Positions 25,058 through 36,680 of a DNA stretch of 64,000 nt are shown piece after piece. The stretch is from the NCBI RefSeq assembly GCF_030812785.1, contig NZ_JAUSTJ010000003.1, positions 186,001 to 250,000 of the forward strand, written 5' to 3'. The position numbers and the translations under genes were made by a program. The first letter of the stretch is position 1. Each line of letters starts with the position of its first letter. The DNA is from Sphingomonas kyeonggiensis (lineage in GTDB: Bacteria > Pseudomonadota > Alphaproteobacteria > Sphingomonadales > Sphingomonadaceae). Under the pieces are notes generated by a model. That model saw nothing but the letters and a program-made list of their open reading frames with translations, was not told the origin of the DNA and ran no database searches.

Positions 25058-25379
25058 TCGACCGGGGCGCGCCTCCGTAGCGCTCTCCGCTTTCCCCGGC
25101 GAAGGCCGGGGCCCAGTCCTTGAAATCACGCGCGATAGCGCGTCTTCGTCGCGCACGCTTAGTCTGGGCCCCGGCCTTCGCCGGGGAAAAGCCGGGCACG
25201 CCGGTGGATTGCCGGCATATTTGCCTGGGCCTCTACAATGATTTATCTTACGTAACCGGTGTCTCGCCGTGATTTGATCACGGCCAAGCAAATCTTGCCT
25301 TCTGACAACGTAGTCAGCGGGTTTCCCCTTGTTCGCACCTGCGGTAGGCGCCTGTCCCAAGTCGTGAGAAGGGACGTGG
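25058..25379 (+). other. Intergenic leader of ppdK (322 bp)
   Basis: The first half is the family A palindrome. The second half (25200-25379) contains a locally A/T-richer stretch, ATGATTTATCTTACG near 25240, which is the best place for the ppdK promoter. I could not define -35/-10 boxes with confidence, and no small gene is apparent. Confidence 0.5.
25091..25189. repeat. REP-like inverted repeat, family A copy 3
   Basis: Two 26-bp perfect inverted arms carry the core CCCCGGCGAAGGCCGGGG. The spacer, including GCGCGTCTTCGTCGCGCACG, is nearly identical to that of the copy at 2154-2253. It stands after the glyS stop. Confidence 0.9.
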
Positions 25380-28039
<2,660 letters not shown>

Positions 28040-28043
<4 letters not shown>

Positions 28044-28549
28044 TCCCGCTCGCGCTGCTGCTGGTCCAGGCGGATCCGGCGGAGACCCTCCGCCAGGAGC
28101 TGGTGGCGGCACGCAGCGCGACCGCGGTGCTCCAGCGCCGCTGCACCACGCCGATCCGTGCGGAAGTGAACCGCGCGCAAAAGCCGGCCACGCCCGAGCA
28201 GCGCGCGCATCTCGCTGTGGGTCCGGCCGAGCCGGTGGTCTATCGCAGCGTCGTGCTGAGATGCGGCCCGGTGTCGCTGTCGGTCGCCGAGAACTGGTAT
28301 GTCCCCGCACGCCTCACGCCCGAGATGAACGCGGCGCTCGCGGGCGACACCCCCTTCGGCGCCGCGATCCGCCCGCTCGCTCCCAGCCGCCGCACCCTCG
28401 GCATCGCCACCCAGCGCGAGGATGCCAGTGTCGCACCCTATGTCGTGCGCCAGCGTGCGGTGGTGCTCGACGGGCAGGGCCGTCCGCTCTCCGAGGTGGT
28501 CGAGAACTACACGCCCGTCATGCTCTGCCTGCCGGTGCGTCAACCCTAG
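28040..28549 (+). CDS. Small protein with chorismate-lyase-like features, coupled to ppdK
   Basis: The 169-residue protein uses GTG as start, overlapping the ppdK stop (GTGA), so it is translationally coupled. The order of segments VVLRCGPVSLSVAENWYVPARL, GDTPFGAAI and RAVVLDGQGRPLSEVVENY resembles the chorismate lyase/UTRA fold (a beta sheet with two flap loops). The match is weak and no catalytic residues are certain. A short hydrophobic start (MIPLALLLVQA) could be a poor signal or part of the first strand. The function is unknown. Confidence 0.55.
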
Positions 28550-28562
28550 CCATTCCCACAGT

Positions 28563-28646
28563 CCGTCATCCCGGCGAAAGCCGGGATCTCGTGCGGCTCT
28601 TTCCCAGCGCCTTCGCCTGAGATCCCGGCTTTCGCCGGGATGACGG
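28563..28646. repeat. REP-like inverted repeat, family D
   Basis: Two perfect 28-bp inverted arms (core ATCCCGGCGAAAGCCGGGAT) flank 28 bases. An extra fragment GTCGGGATGACGG follows at about 28652. It lies between the ppdK-coupled gene and the convergent coiled-coil gene. Confidence 0.9.
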
Positions 28647-28685
28647 TGATTTGTCGGGATGACGGCTTGAGGCCGCCTTCGACCC

Positions 28686-29201
28686 TCAGCCCTGCCCGAA
28701 CTTCTCCGCATGCTCGCGCTCGTTGCCCGCGGCGAGCAGCGCGGCCTGTTCGCGCCAGCCCTGTTCGGCGATCGTTCCGGCGGGCAGCTCTAGCCTTTGC
28801 TCCAGCGCCGCCTCGTCGGCCGGTGCCATCTTCTCGATCTCGCGATAGGTCTTGATGCCCAGCTCGTTGAGCCGCTTCGCCCGCGCCTCGTCGATGCCCC
28901 TGATCCGCACCAGATTGTCGCGGCCCCAGCCGAACCAGCCGCGCCAGGCGGCGCCCGGCTTGTCGTCGGCCACCGGCGCTGCGGCGGGCACCTGGCTGCG
29001 CAGCGTCTTCACTTCGGCCTGGAGCGCGCGGATACGCTCCTCGGCCTCGTCGCGATAGCGCGCGTGCTCCAGTTCCTCGTCCTGATAGCGCTCGCGCCAC
29101 TTCGCCCCGCCCGAGCGGCTGGCCAGCCCCAGGAACCAGCCGGCGACCAGAGTCAGCCCCAGTGCCGCGAACTGCGTCGCGGTTTCGAACGGAAGCGCCA
29201 T
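28686..29201 (-). CDS. Membrane-anchored coiled-coil protein with helix-hairpin-helix-like domain (paralog 1)
   Basis: The 171-residue product has one N-terminal transmembrane segment (ALGLTLVAGWFLGLA), a basic patch and a charged coiled coil (residues about 38-68). A C-terminal domain begins with LVRIRGIDEARAKRLNELGI, the pattern of helix-hairpin-helix domains that sense or bind DNA or partners. The first 45 residues are closely related to the next gene upstream, so the two arose by duplication. It lies downstream of tadC on the same strand. I do not know its function. Confidence 0.7.
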   Translation of the reverse strand: MALPFETATQFAALGLTLVAGWFLGLASRSGGAKWRERYQDEELEHARYRDEAEERIRALQAEVKTLRSQVPAAAPVADDKPGAAWRGWFGWGRDNLVRIRGIDEARAKRLNELGIKTYREIEKMAPADEAALEQRLELPAGTIAEQGWREQAALLAAGNEREHAEKFGQG

Positions 29202-29213
29202 GACCTGTAGACC

Positions 29214-29828
29214 TTAGTGGGCGTGCTCGGGATGCGACGGCTCGGCCTGGGCGGGTTCCCCTGCCGGCTGGGCATGTACGGGCTCCGCTGCGACCGTCTC
29301 GACCACAACGGGTTCGGCGTGCACCGGTTCCGGCTCGGCAGGTGCCACCGGTTCGGCGGGAACAGGCTCTGCAGCAGCGACAGTCTCGGGCGTCACCGGT
29401 TCGGCGGCCGCGACCGGCTCGGCTTCGGCATGCTCGGCTTCGGCATGGCTCTCCACCGCATGGGTGACCGCGGCACCGGCAACCGCGCCGGCCACGGCAG
29501 CCGCCGCGACGGTGGCGGTCGAATGGCCTTCGGGCTCGGGAGCAGGGGCGGGCGCGGCAACCGGTGCCGCCGCAACCGGGGCAGGGGCCTCGGTCGCCGC
29601 CTTCAGCTTCGCATTCTCGGCTTCCAGGTCGCGGATGCGGCGGGCGGCGTCGCGCAGGTCGCTCTCGGCGCGGTCGCGATAGCCGGCATTGTCGATCTCT
29701 TCTTCCTGCAGGCGCTCGCGCCACTTGCGGCCGCCGCTATGGCTGGCGAGCCCCAGGAACCAGCCGGCGATCAGCGTCAGGCCCAGCCCCGCGAGCTGGG
29801 TGATCGTCTGGAACGGCAAATCATGCAT
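29214..29828 (-). CDS. Membrane-anchored coiled-coil protein with Ala/Pro/Glu-rich tail (paralog 2)
   Basis: The 204-residue product shares its N-terminal half with the following gene: LPFQTITQLAGLGLTLIAG, GWFLGLASHSGG and WRERLQEEEIDNAGYRDRAE. Instead of the helix-hairpin-helix domain it ends in about 120 residues of low-complexity Ala/Pro/Val/Glu repeats with several His, likely an extended periplasmic or surface-facing arm. It starts 68 bases after tadC and is probably read from the pilus operon. The function is unknown. Confidence 0.65.
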   Translation of the reverse strand: MHDLPFQTITQLAGLGLTLIAGWFLGLASHSGGRKWRERLQEEEIDNAGYRDRAESDLRDAARRIRDLEAENAKLKAATEAPAPVAAAPVAAPAPAPEPEGHSTATVAAAAVAGAVAGAAVTHAVESHAEAEHAEAEPVAAAEPVTPETVAAAEPVPAEPVAPAEPEPVHAEPVVVETVAAEPVHAQPAGEPAQAEPSHPEHAH

Positions 29829-29896
29829 CGAGTCGACCCTCCCCTTAGTCGGGCGGGAAGCTATCCCGCCCGGGCAGGTCGCGCCACCGAAATTGG

Positions 29897-30901
29897 TTAA
29901 GGGCCCTTGGAGATCAGCGCGTCGTTGATCGAGCAGGCCGCCGGGCCGAGAATGACGATGAACAGCACCGGCAGGATGAACAGGATCAGCGGCACGGTCA
30001 TGATCGCCGGCAGGCGGGCTGCCTTTTCCTCGGCGCGCATCATGCGCTCGTTGCGGAACTCGGCCGAAAGCACGCGCAGCGCCGAGGCGAGCGGGGTGCC
30101 GTATTTCTCGGTCTGAATCATCGTGGTGACCACGCCGCGGATCGAATCCAGGTCGATGCGCTCGGCCAGGTTCTCGAAGGCCTGGCGGCGATCGGTCAGG
30201 AAGCCGAGCTCGATCGCGGTCAGCTGGAACTCCTCGCCCAGCTCCGGATAGGCCTTGCCCAGTTCCTTCGAGACGCGGTGGAAGGCGGCGTCGACGGTGA
30301 GTCCCGCTTCGGCACAGATCACCAGCAGATCGAGCGCGTCGGGCAGGCCCTTGCGGATCGCCGCGCTTCGCTTCTGGATCTTGTTCTTCAGGTACAGGTC
30401 CGGGAACTTGTAGGCGAGGATGAAGGTGCCGGCGACCAGGCCGTACGCCTTCATCGGGCTCCAGTCCGCGAACATCTCGGTGCCATAGACCATGTAGAGC
30501 ATCGGCCCGCCGAACACGATCGGCAGGACCAGGCGGCCGAAGATCACCGCGACCGCGAATTCCTTGCGGCGGATGCCGGCTTGGAGCAGCTTGGTCTGCG
30601 CCTGCTTGACCTGGCTGTCCTGCAGCACCTTCATCGAGGAAAGCAGCGAGCGGATCCGGTCGGTGGTTTCGCTCTTCTGGACCAGCTTGGCGCGGCGCTT
30701 CGAGGTGGAGGCGGTGATGCCCGCCTTCAGCTGCTCGCGGCGCTCGTTGAGCGACTTGACCCGCTTGGCCATCGGATCGCGCACCGTGGTGGCGGCATAG
30801 ATCGCCAGCATCACCGCGAGGGCGGCTACGGCCGAGAGGATCGTCGCCACCCAGATGACGTCGATACCGAGCAGCGTGGGGCCGGAGGCGGGAGGGGTCA
30901 T
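29897..30901 (-). CDS. tadC: Tad pilus inner-membrane platform protein TadC
   Basis: Type II secretion GspF-domain protein of 334 residues, one of the two inner-membrane platform subunits of the Tad/Flp pilus. It has an N-terminal membrane segment (residues 12-34), two central segments, a cytoplasmic GspF domain (GLPDALDLLVICAEAGLTVDAAF and EFRNERMMRAEEKAARLP), and a C-terminal hydrophobic end. The gap to tadB is only 4 bases. The operon reads right to left from cpaA. Confidence 0.93.
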   Translation of the reverse strand: MTPPASGPTLLGIDVIWVATILSAVAALAVMLAIYAATTVRDPMAKRVKSLNERREQLKAGITASTSKRRAKLVQKSETTDRIRSLLSSMKVLQDSQVKQAQTKLLQAGIRRKEFAVAVIFGRLVLPIVFGGPMLYMVYGTEMFADWSPMKAYGLVAGTFILAYKFPDLYLKNKIQKRSAAIRKGLPDALDLLVICAEAGLTVDAAFHRVSKELGKAYPELGEEFQLTAIELGFLTDRRQAFENLAERIDLDSIRGVVTTMIQTEKYGTPLASALRVLSAEFRNERMMRAEEKAARLPAIMTVPLILFILPVLFIVILGPAACSINDALISKGP

Positions 30902-30905
30902 CGCA

Positions 30906-31886
30906 TCAGATCTCGAAATTGACCATCTTGGCCATGATGAAGGCGCCCAGGCCCATCCAGATCAGGCCGCCGCCGCCGATCATGATCAGCCGCTCGTCCT
31001 TGAAGAAATTGGCCATGTAGTTGTTGTTGATGAACCACACGAGCGTGAACACGATGAAGGGCAGCGCGCCGACGATCAGCGCGGATGCCTTGGATTCCGA
31101 CGACATCGCCTTGATCTTCAGCTTCATCTGGGCGCGCTTGCGCAGCACGTCGGCCAGGTTGGCGAGCGTCTCGGCCAGGTTGCCGCCGGTCTCGCGCTGG
31201 ATCTGGATGGTGATGGTGAAGAACTGGAATTCGGGCGTGCCGAGCCGGTCTGCAGTCTCCTGCAGCGCGGTGTCGAGCGACTTGCCGATCTTCATCTTGT
31301 CGCTGACCGCGCGGAATTCCTCGCCCACCGGGCCGTCGACTTCCTGGCCGACCACGCCCATCGTCTCGGTGATCGGCAGGCCCGAGCGCAGGCCGCGGAC
31401 GAGCAGCTCGATCGCGTCGGGGAACTTGGCGGTGAACTTGGCGACGCGGCGCTTGATGAAGAAGCCGACGACGAAATGCGGCAGGCCGACGCCGAGGAAC
31501 AGGCCGACGCCCAGCGCCAGAAGGATCGGCAGGCCCTGCAGCAGGATCAATGCCGCGGGCACCAGCGTGAGACCTGCGCTGACCATCATGTATTGGCCGA
31601 GCGTCCAGGGCTTGCCCGTCATGTTCAGCCGCTTCTGGAGCAGCGCCGGGTTGGGCAGGAAACGCGCGGCGGTCACGTCCATCCGCGTGGCGCGGGCGGC
31701 GGCGACGCGGCGCATCTGCGCTTCCATAGCGTTGCTGCCGGTGACGCTCACCAGATGGCGCTCGCGGACCGACTTGACGCGGCGCGCACCCGCGCGCTCG
31801 GCCGAGGGGCCCGAAAAGGCGAACACCATCAGCGCGAGCACCAGGAAGGTGCCTCCAGCGAGCATCAATACCGGCAGCATGTCCAC
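30906..31886 (-). CDS. tadB: Tad pilus inner-membrane platform protein TadB
   Basis: The paired GspF-domain protein of 326 residues. It contains FPDAIELLVRGLRSGLPITE (GspF signature), QRETGGNLAETLANLADVLR, and four hydrophobic stretches. The start is GTG at 31886, or ATG six bases later; GGAG upstream fits either. In complete tad clusters the ATPase gene cpaF/tadA immediately precedes tadB, but here only 51 bases lie between cpaE and this gene. Confidence 0.93.
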   Translation of the reverse strand: MDMLPVLMLAGGTFLVLALMVFAFSGPSAERAGARRVKSVRERHLVSVTGSNAMEAQMRRVAAARATRMDVTAARFLPNPALLQKRLNMTGKPWTLGQYMMVSAGLTLVPAALILLQGLPILLALGVGLFLGVGLPHFVVGFFIKRRVAKFTAKFPDAIELLVRGLRSGLPITETMGVVGQEVDGPVGEEFRAVSDKMKIGKSLDTALQETADRLGTPEFQFFTITIQIQRETGGNLAETLANLADVLRKRAQMKLKIKAMSSESKASALIVGALPFIVFTLVWFINNNYMANFFKDERLIMIGGGGLIWMGLGAFIMAKMVNFEI

Positions 31887-31937
31887 GCCGCACCGTCTCC
31901 GATTAGCTGAGCATCGCGCAGCCTAGCCGCGCAATGG

Positions 31938-33227
31938 TTACTTCTTTGCCTTTACCGGCATCTTCACCTTGAACTTGTCGAGCAGCGAACCGCCGCCCTT
32001 GGGCTTGTCGCCCTTGCTCTTGGCCTTGCTCGTGCTCTCGTCGGCGCCCGAATCGGCGATGCCGGCGATGCGCAGGGCGAGGTCGCTCAGGCCGGCAATG
32101 GCCTTGTTGCCCTTGCCCACCTCGGCGATCGGCTTGCCCAGCTTGGCCGATTGTGCGGCCAGCTTGGCATCGAAGCCGAGCAGGAAGTCGATCTTGCGCT
32201 CGATCGAGCCTTCGAAGTCCTTGCGGCTGATCTCAAGCACCGCCGCCTGCTGGATCTTGTTGGCGACGACGATCACCTGGGTCTGCGGGGCGTTCGACTT
32301 GAACCAGCTGAGGATGCGGATCGCGTCGCGCGCGGCGGCGAGCGTCAGCTCGGTCACCAGCACGGCGACCTGGACGTCGGTGATCAGGTGCGGGTGATTG
32401 ACCAGCATCGAGCGCGGCAGGTCGACCACGGTGCACTCGAAGGCGGTGCGGATTTCTTCCTGCAGCTGATAGAAAGCCGCGCCGTCGGTCATGATCGGCG
32501 AGTTGATCGGCGCTTCCGCGCTGAGCACGGCGAGGCGGTCCGAAGCGCGCACCATCGCGCGCTCGATGAACAGCCCGTCGATACGGCTCGGATTCTCGAT
32601 CGCGTCGGTCAGGCCGCGGCCCGGCTCGAGGTCGAGCGCCAGCGCGCCGGTGCCGAAATGCACGTCGAGGTCGAGCAGCGCCGTGGTGCGGTTCTGGCGC
32701 TCGCCCATCAACCAGGCGAGCGAGGTCGCCACGGTCGAGGCGCCCGAGCCGCCACGCGTGCCGATCACCGCCACCGCGCAGTGCGGGCGGTCGGCCGAGG
32801 CCTCGGCCAGCTTCGGCGCGTTGAGCGCGGTCTGCGCTTGGGCGAAGGCATCGCGCAGGGCATCCGGGTTCAGCGGCTTGAGCAGGTAATCATGGATGCC
32901 GCTCGCGACGAGGTCGCGGTACAGGCGCACGTCATTGACCTGGCCCGATGCGATCACGACCGTGCCCGGCTCGCAGACTTCGGCGAGCGCATTGATGTCG
33001 TTGAGCGGATCGCCGCTCTCGGACAGGTCGACGAACAGGATGTTCGGGCTCGCCGAGACCGACAGGGTCTGGACCGCGTTGCGCAGCCCGCCCTTGTTGA
33101 CCTTTTCCGGCGACCAGCCGAGCTCGACGGCGATCGGACGCAGCACTTCCGCCGTCGTCTCGTCGCAGACGAACGCAACGAACGGATCGCGATGCCCGGC
33201 GCGGGCGGGATTGAAAGGAGCGTTCAC
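31938..33227 (-). CDS. cpaE: Tad pilus localisation ATPase-like protein CpaE/TadZ
   Basis: ParA/MinD-superfamily protein of 429 residues with an N-terminal receiver-like domain (residues about 15-130) and an ATPase-like domain. The deviant P-loop reads VIGTRGGSGASTVATSLAW, in which the catalytic lysine of KGGxGKT is replaced by Ala, as known for TadZ-type proteins that localise the pilus machine to a pole. The C-terminus is Lys/Gly-rich. GTG start with GGAGGG upstream; it overlaps the cpaD stop by four bases. Confidence 0.93.
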   Translation of the reverse strand: MNAPFNPARAGHRDPFVAFVCDETTAEVLRPIAVELGWSPEKVNKGGLRNAVQTLSVSASPNILFVDLSESGDPLNDINALAEVCEPGTVVIASGQVNDVRLYRDLVASGIHDYLLKPLNPDALRDAFAQAQTALNAPKLAEASADRPHCAVAVIGTRGGSGASTVATSLAWLMGERQNRTTALLDLDVHFGTGALALDLEPGRGLTDAIENPSRIDGLFIERAMVRASDRLAVLSAEAPINSPIMTDGAAFYQLQEEIRTAFECTVVDLPRSMLVNHPHLITDVQVAVLVTELTLAAARDAIRILSWFKSNAPQTQVIVVANKIQQAAVLEISRKDFEGSIERKIDFLLGFDAKLAAQSAKLGKPIAEVGKGNKAIAGLSDLALRIAGIADSGADESTSKAKSKGDKPKGGGSLLDKFKVKMPVKAKK

Positions 33228-33850
33228 TTCGGCGACCCTCCACCCGAGTTCAACGTGGCGCCGCCGCCGCCCGAGGGCGCGGCCGAACGGAAGGCGCCGA
33301 CGGCCTTGGCGCTCGTCGCCTGGTCGGCAGTGGGCGAGCCCGGCGCGCCGCGGACCAGATCGGCCGGGTCGGCGATCATCGCGGCGAGGTTGGCATTGCT
33401 GGCGCAGCCATAGTTGGAGCTGGTGCTCGCCTCGAACGTATATTCGGCCTGGCGCGAGTGATCGGGGCAGCCCGGCACATTGGCGGTCATCCGGGTGACA
33501 ACCACGCGGACGGTGCCCGGGGCGATCTGGCCGGCGGTCACCGGCGCGCGATCGGCGAGCATCAGGCCGTAGCGGCCGGCCTCGGCGGCGACTTCGTCGC
33601 GGCCGGTGGCGCCATTGGCGCCGTCGTCGATCGCGACGCGGTCGCCATAGCGAAGGCCCATCGCCGACATCCAGCCGGCCAGGCGCTGGCTCTCGCCCGC
33701 GGCCAGGCCATAGCCGGTGGTCTGCAGGTCGAGCACATAGTCGTTACGCTGGACAACCGGCTGATGAACCGATTCTACGCCGCCATTATAGGTGCCGCAG
33801 CCTGCGAGCAGCAGCGCCGGGACGAGCAGGGGAGTGAAGCGCGGAAGCAC
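33224..33850 (-). CDS. cpaD: Pilus assembly lipoprotein CpaD
   Basis: The 208-residue outer-membrane lipoprotein of the Tad machine has a lipobox (LAGC, Cys18). The CpaD family pattern is visible in GESQRLAGWMSAMGLRYGDRV, and a cysteine pair occurs in NVPGCPDHS and SNYGCASNANLAAMI. GTG start codon. It lies between cpaC and cpaE as in Caulobacter-type clusters and stabilises the secretin. Confidence 0.92.
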   Translation of the reverse strand: MLPRFTPLLVPALLLAGCGTYNGGVESVHQPVVQRNDYVLDLQTTGYGLAAGESQRLAGWMSAMGLRYGDRVAIDDGANGATGRDEVAAEAGRYGLMLADRAPVTAGQIAPGTVRVVVTRMTANVPGCPDHSRQAEYTFEASTSSNYGCASNANLAAMIADPADLVRGAPGSPTADQATSAKAVGAFRSAAPSGGGGATLNSGGGSPK

Positions 33851-33873
33851 GGGCGATCTCCTCGTCGATCGGG

Positions 33874-35583
33874 TCAGAAGCCGAAGCCGGGGGCCGCCGA
33901 GGCGCCGCCCTTCTTCTGCTTGCGGTTGGGTTGCGGGGCCGGAGCCAGCTGGACCGGTGCGGCCGGCTGGCTGGTCGGGGCGGGCGAGAAGGCGCCCACC
34001 GAAGGCTGGCCATCCGCCGGCGCCATGCTCGGCTTGGGACGGTCGGTGCCGCTCCGGGCGCCGCCGAGCGAGCCCATGAAGACGCGCTCGAAGTCGTTCG
34101 GCGCCTTGTAGCCGTCGGTCGGCAGGACGATCTGGTTCGCGTTGACCGGCTTCACCAGATACGGGGTGATCACGATCACCAGCTCGGTCTCGTTGCGCTG
34201 GAAGCCGTTCGAGCGGAACAGCGCGCCCAGGATCGGCACGTCGCCCAGGCCCGGGGTCTTCGAGATCGAGTTGTTGTGGTTGTTCGACAGCAGCCCGCCG
34301 ATCACCATGCTCTCGCCCGAGCCGAGCTCGACCGTGGTCTCGCTGCGGCGCGTGGTGAGCGCGGGGATGGTGACGCCGTTGAGCTGCACCGCGCCGGCCG
34401 AGGACAGCTGCGACACTTCGGGGCGCACGCGCAGCGAGATGCGGCCGTCCGACAGCACGGTCGGGGTGAAGGCCAGGCTCACGCCATATTGCTTGTACTC
34501 CACCGTGGTGGTGCCCAGGCCCTGCGCGACGGGGATCGGGATCTCGCCGCCGGCGAGGAAATTGGCCGTCTCGCCCGAGCGTGCGGTCAGGTTCGGATTG
34601 GCCAGCGTGGTCACCTGGCCGATCGTCTCGCCCAGGTCGATCGCCGACAGCACGTCGAGGCCGAACAGCTTGCCGGCCAGGCCAGCAGTGGCGTTGTCCG
34701 AGCCGCGGGTGATGTCGGCCAGGCCGCTGGCACGCGGATTGACGAACTGGCCGGTCGACGGATCATAGGCGCCGGTGATCGTCACGCCATTCTGCGTCAT
34801 CGTCGCGGTCGGGTATTTGGCGAGGTCGGCGGCCGAGAAGGAGCCCGGGCTGCGGCCCTGGGCCAGGCCGAACTGGAAGCCGCCGGTGGGATCCTTGGTC
34901 GTGAAGTTCACGCCGACATTCTTGACGAAGCTGCGGCTTACCTCGGCGAACTTCACCTGGAGCTGCACCTGCAGCGGCGTTGCCATCTTCAGCCGGTTGA
35001 TCACTGCGATCTTGAGCTGCGCGGCGGCATCGTTGACGTTGACGCCCGGATTGAGCAGCCCGGTGACCAGGCGCTGGGCCTGCTCGCTGTCCTGCGGCGA
35101 GCGCACCGTGCCGTTGAGCACCGCGATCTGGCCGACCGTGGTCACCTGGATGTCGGTGTCGGGCATGGCGAGCCGGATCATCCGGTCGATCGAGGTGATG
35201 TTCTGCGCGACGCGGACATTGGTGGAGAAGATCACCGCGCCCGAAGCGCTGGTGGCGAACACCGTCGCCTCGCCGAATTCCTTGCCGAACAGGTGGATCT
35301 GGCGCGGATTGTTGACATAGACGTCCGCCACGCCGGGGTTCGACGTCCAGACGTTCGCGACATTGGCCGGGAGCGTGATGAGCTGGCCCTCGCCGATCGA
35401 GAGCAGGATCTCGCTGCTCGGGCGCTGGGTGCCCGAGGGCAGGTTGGCGACGCCGACATTGGCGCGCGCCTGGCTCGGGCGCTTGGCCTTGGCGGTCTGG
35501 GCGAAGCCGGTCACCGGCATGCCGACCAGGGCGGTCGACACGATCGCGGCGAGCGAGCGCTTCAGAAGCAGCTTGCCAGTCAT
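33874..35583 (-). CDS. cpaC: Tad pilus secretin CpaC/RcpA
   Basis: Outer-membrane channel subunit of 569 residues. It has a signal peptide ending near GFA|QTAK, pilus-secretin N-domain (LSIGEGQLITLPANVANVWT, RQIHLFGKEFGEATVFAT), a BON-like segment and the secretin core with the hallmark GGLLSNN, then PGLGDVPILGALFRSNGFQ. A Pro/Gln-rich C-terminal tail follows. The ATG at MTGKLLLKRS gives a normal signal peptide. It is adjacent to cpaB with one base between. Confidence 0.94.
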   Translation of the reverse strand: MTGKLLLKRSLAAIVSTALVGMPVTGFAQTAKAKRPSQARANVGVANLPSGTQRPSSEILLSIGEGQLITLPANVANVWTSNPGVADVYVNNPRQIHLFGKEFGEATVFATSASGAVIFSTNVRVAQNITSIDRMIRLAMPDTDIQVTTVGQIAVLNGTVRSPQDSEQAQRLVTGLLNPGVNVNDAAAQLKIAVINRLKMATPLQVQLQVKFAEVSRSFVKNVGVNFTTKDPTGGFQFGLAQGRSPGSFSAADLAKYPTATMTQNGVTITGAYDPSTGQFVNPRASGLADITRGSDNATAGLAGKLFGLDVLSAIDLGETIGQVTTLANPNLTARSGETANFLAGGEIPIPVAQGLGTTTVEYKQYGVSLAFTPTVLSDGRISLRVRPEVSQLSSAGAVQLNGVTIPALTTRRSETTVELGSGESMVIGGLLSNNHNNSISKTPGLGDVPILGALFRSNGFQRNETELVIVITPYLVKPVNANQIVLPTDGYKAPNDFERVFMGSLGGARSGTDRPKPSMAPADGQPSVGAFSPAPTSQPAAPVQLAPAPQPNRKQKKGGASAAPGFGF

Positions 35584-35584
35584 G

Positions 35585-36619
35585 TTAGTTCTTGCCCCCC
35601 AGAGCAACGGCGGTCTCGGCATTGCCGCGGACGATGGTCACGACCGGGCCGCGCGGAGTCGCGGCGCCGGGATAGCTTTGCCCGGGCGTCGGGCTGCCGG
35701 CGACGGCCGCCGGGCCCATGTCGCGCGGTTTGGCCGGCACGGTGCTGCGCTGGAAGCGCGACACGTCGGCACCGGTGGCGAAGGTGGTCGCGCCCTCCTG
35801 GGGACGCGCCGCGACCTTGGCGATCATCGCCTTTTCCTTCTTCGGATCGCCGTCAGCGGGCACGTCGACGTCACCGCTGGCAATCGCATCCTCGAGCTCG
35901 CCCTGATTGTCGGCGATCGAGCGCAGCGACAGCGAGAGCGTGCCGATGGTCTGCGCCACCGCGATCTTCTCGGCGATCTTGGGCGTCGCCTCGACCGTGA
36001 CGGTCGAATAGGTGTTGACGATGGTGTTGCCCTTGTCGTCGGTCTGCTTGTCGGTCTTCTGGTCGGTGGCGAGCACGCGCAGGTTGCGCAGCACCGTCTC
36101 CGAGGCCTTGAGCGCGGGGCCGTCGCCGCCGCCGCTCACCGACTGGGTGAGGATCAGGTCGATGCGGTCGCCCGGGAAGACGAAGCCCGCGACCGCGCTC
36201 TGGGTCGAGACGGGCACGGTCACCGCGCGCATGCCGGCGCCGAGCGCAGCGGCGAGGAAGCCACGGTCGCCTGGCTTGACCAGCGCGCCCTGGGTCACCG
36301 GCTGGCCGGCGGGGATCGGGAAGCGGACGACGGTGCCGACCAGCTTGGCCGGATCCGATTCGCTCTTCACGTAATAGGCGCCCTCGACCAGCTCCTTGGG
36401 CCAGGGGCGGAATTCGAGCGACTGGGCGTCGAGGATGGTGCCCACGGGCAGCTCGCGCTTGGCGACGAGCACCTCGGTGGTGTTCTGCGGCTGGACGGCC
36501 GCCGGAATCGCTCCGGCCTGGGGCGCGGGCGCGCCGGTCATCAGGCTGCGCGCCATGAACGCGGTAATTGCCGCCACGACGAGCGCACCGACGAGCAGGA
36601 TCAGCTTGCGTGCATCCAT
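35585..36619 (-). CDS. cpaB: Tad pilus assembly protein CpaB/RcpC
   Basis: Periplasmic 344-residue protein with an N-terminal anchor (residues 4-24) and an SAF domain beginning EVLVAKRELPVGTIL. The RcpC/CpaB domain follows with AVTVPVSTQSAVAGFVFPGDRID and TVTVEATPKIAEKIAVAQ. The C-terminus is low-complexity. The start MDARKLILL was preferred over an in-frame ATG eight codons upstream. It works with the secretin. Confidence 0.93.
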   Translation of the reverse strand: MDARKLILLVGALVVAAITAFMARSLMTGAPAPQAGAIPAAVQPQNTTEVLVAKRELPVGTILDAQSLEFRPWPKELVEGAYYVKSESDPAKLVGTVVRFPIPAGQPVTQGALVKPGDRGFLAAALGAGMRAVTVPVSTQSAVAGFVFPGDRIDLILTQSVSGGGDGPALKASETVLRNLRVLATDQKTDKQTDDKGNTIVNTYSTVTVEATPKIAEKIAVAQTIGTLSLSLRSIADNQGELEDAIASGDVDVPADGDPKKEKAMIAKVAARPQEGATTFATGADVSRFQRSTVPAKPRDMGPAAVAGSPTPGQSYPGAATPRGPVVTIVRGNAETAVALGGKN

Positions 36620-36680
36620 TTCGCTATTCCCAAGCCTTCTCAAAAACGCAGGCGTTTGTGGTTGCGCCAGCGTTAATTAT

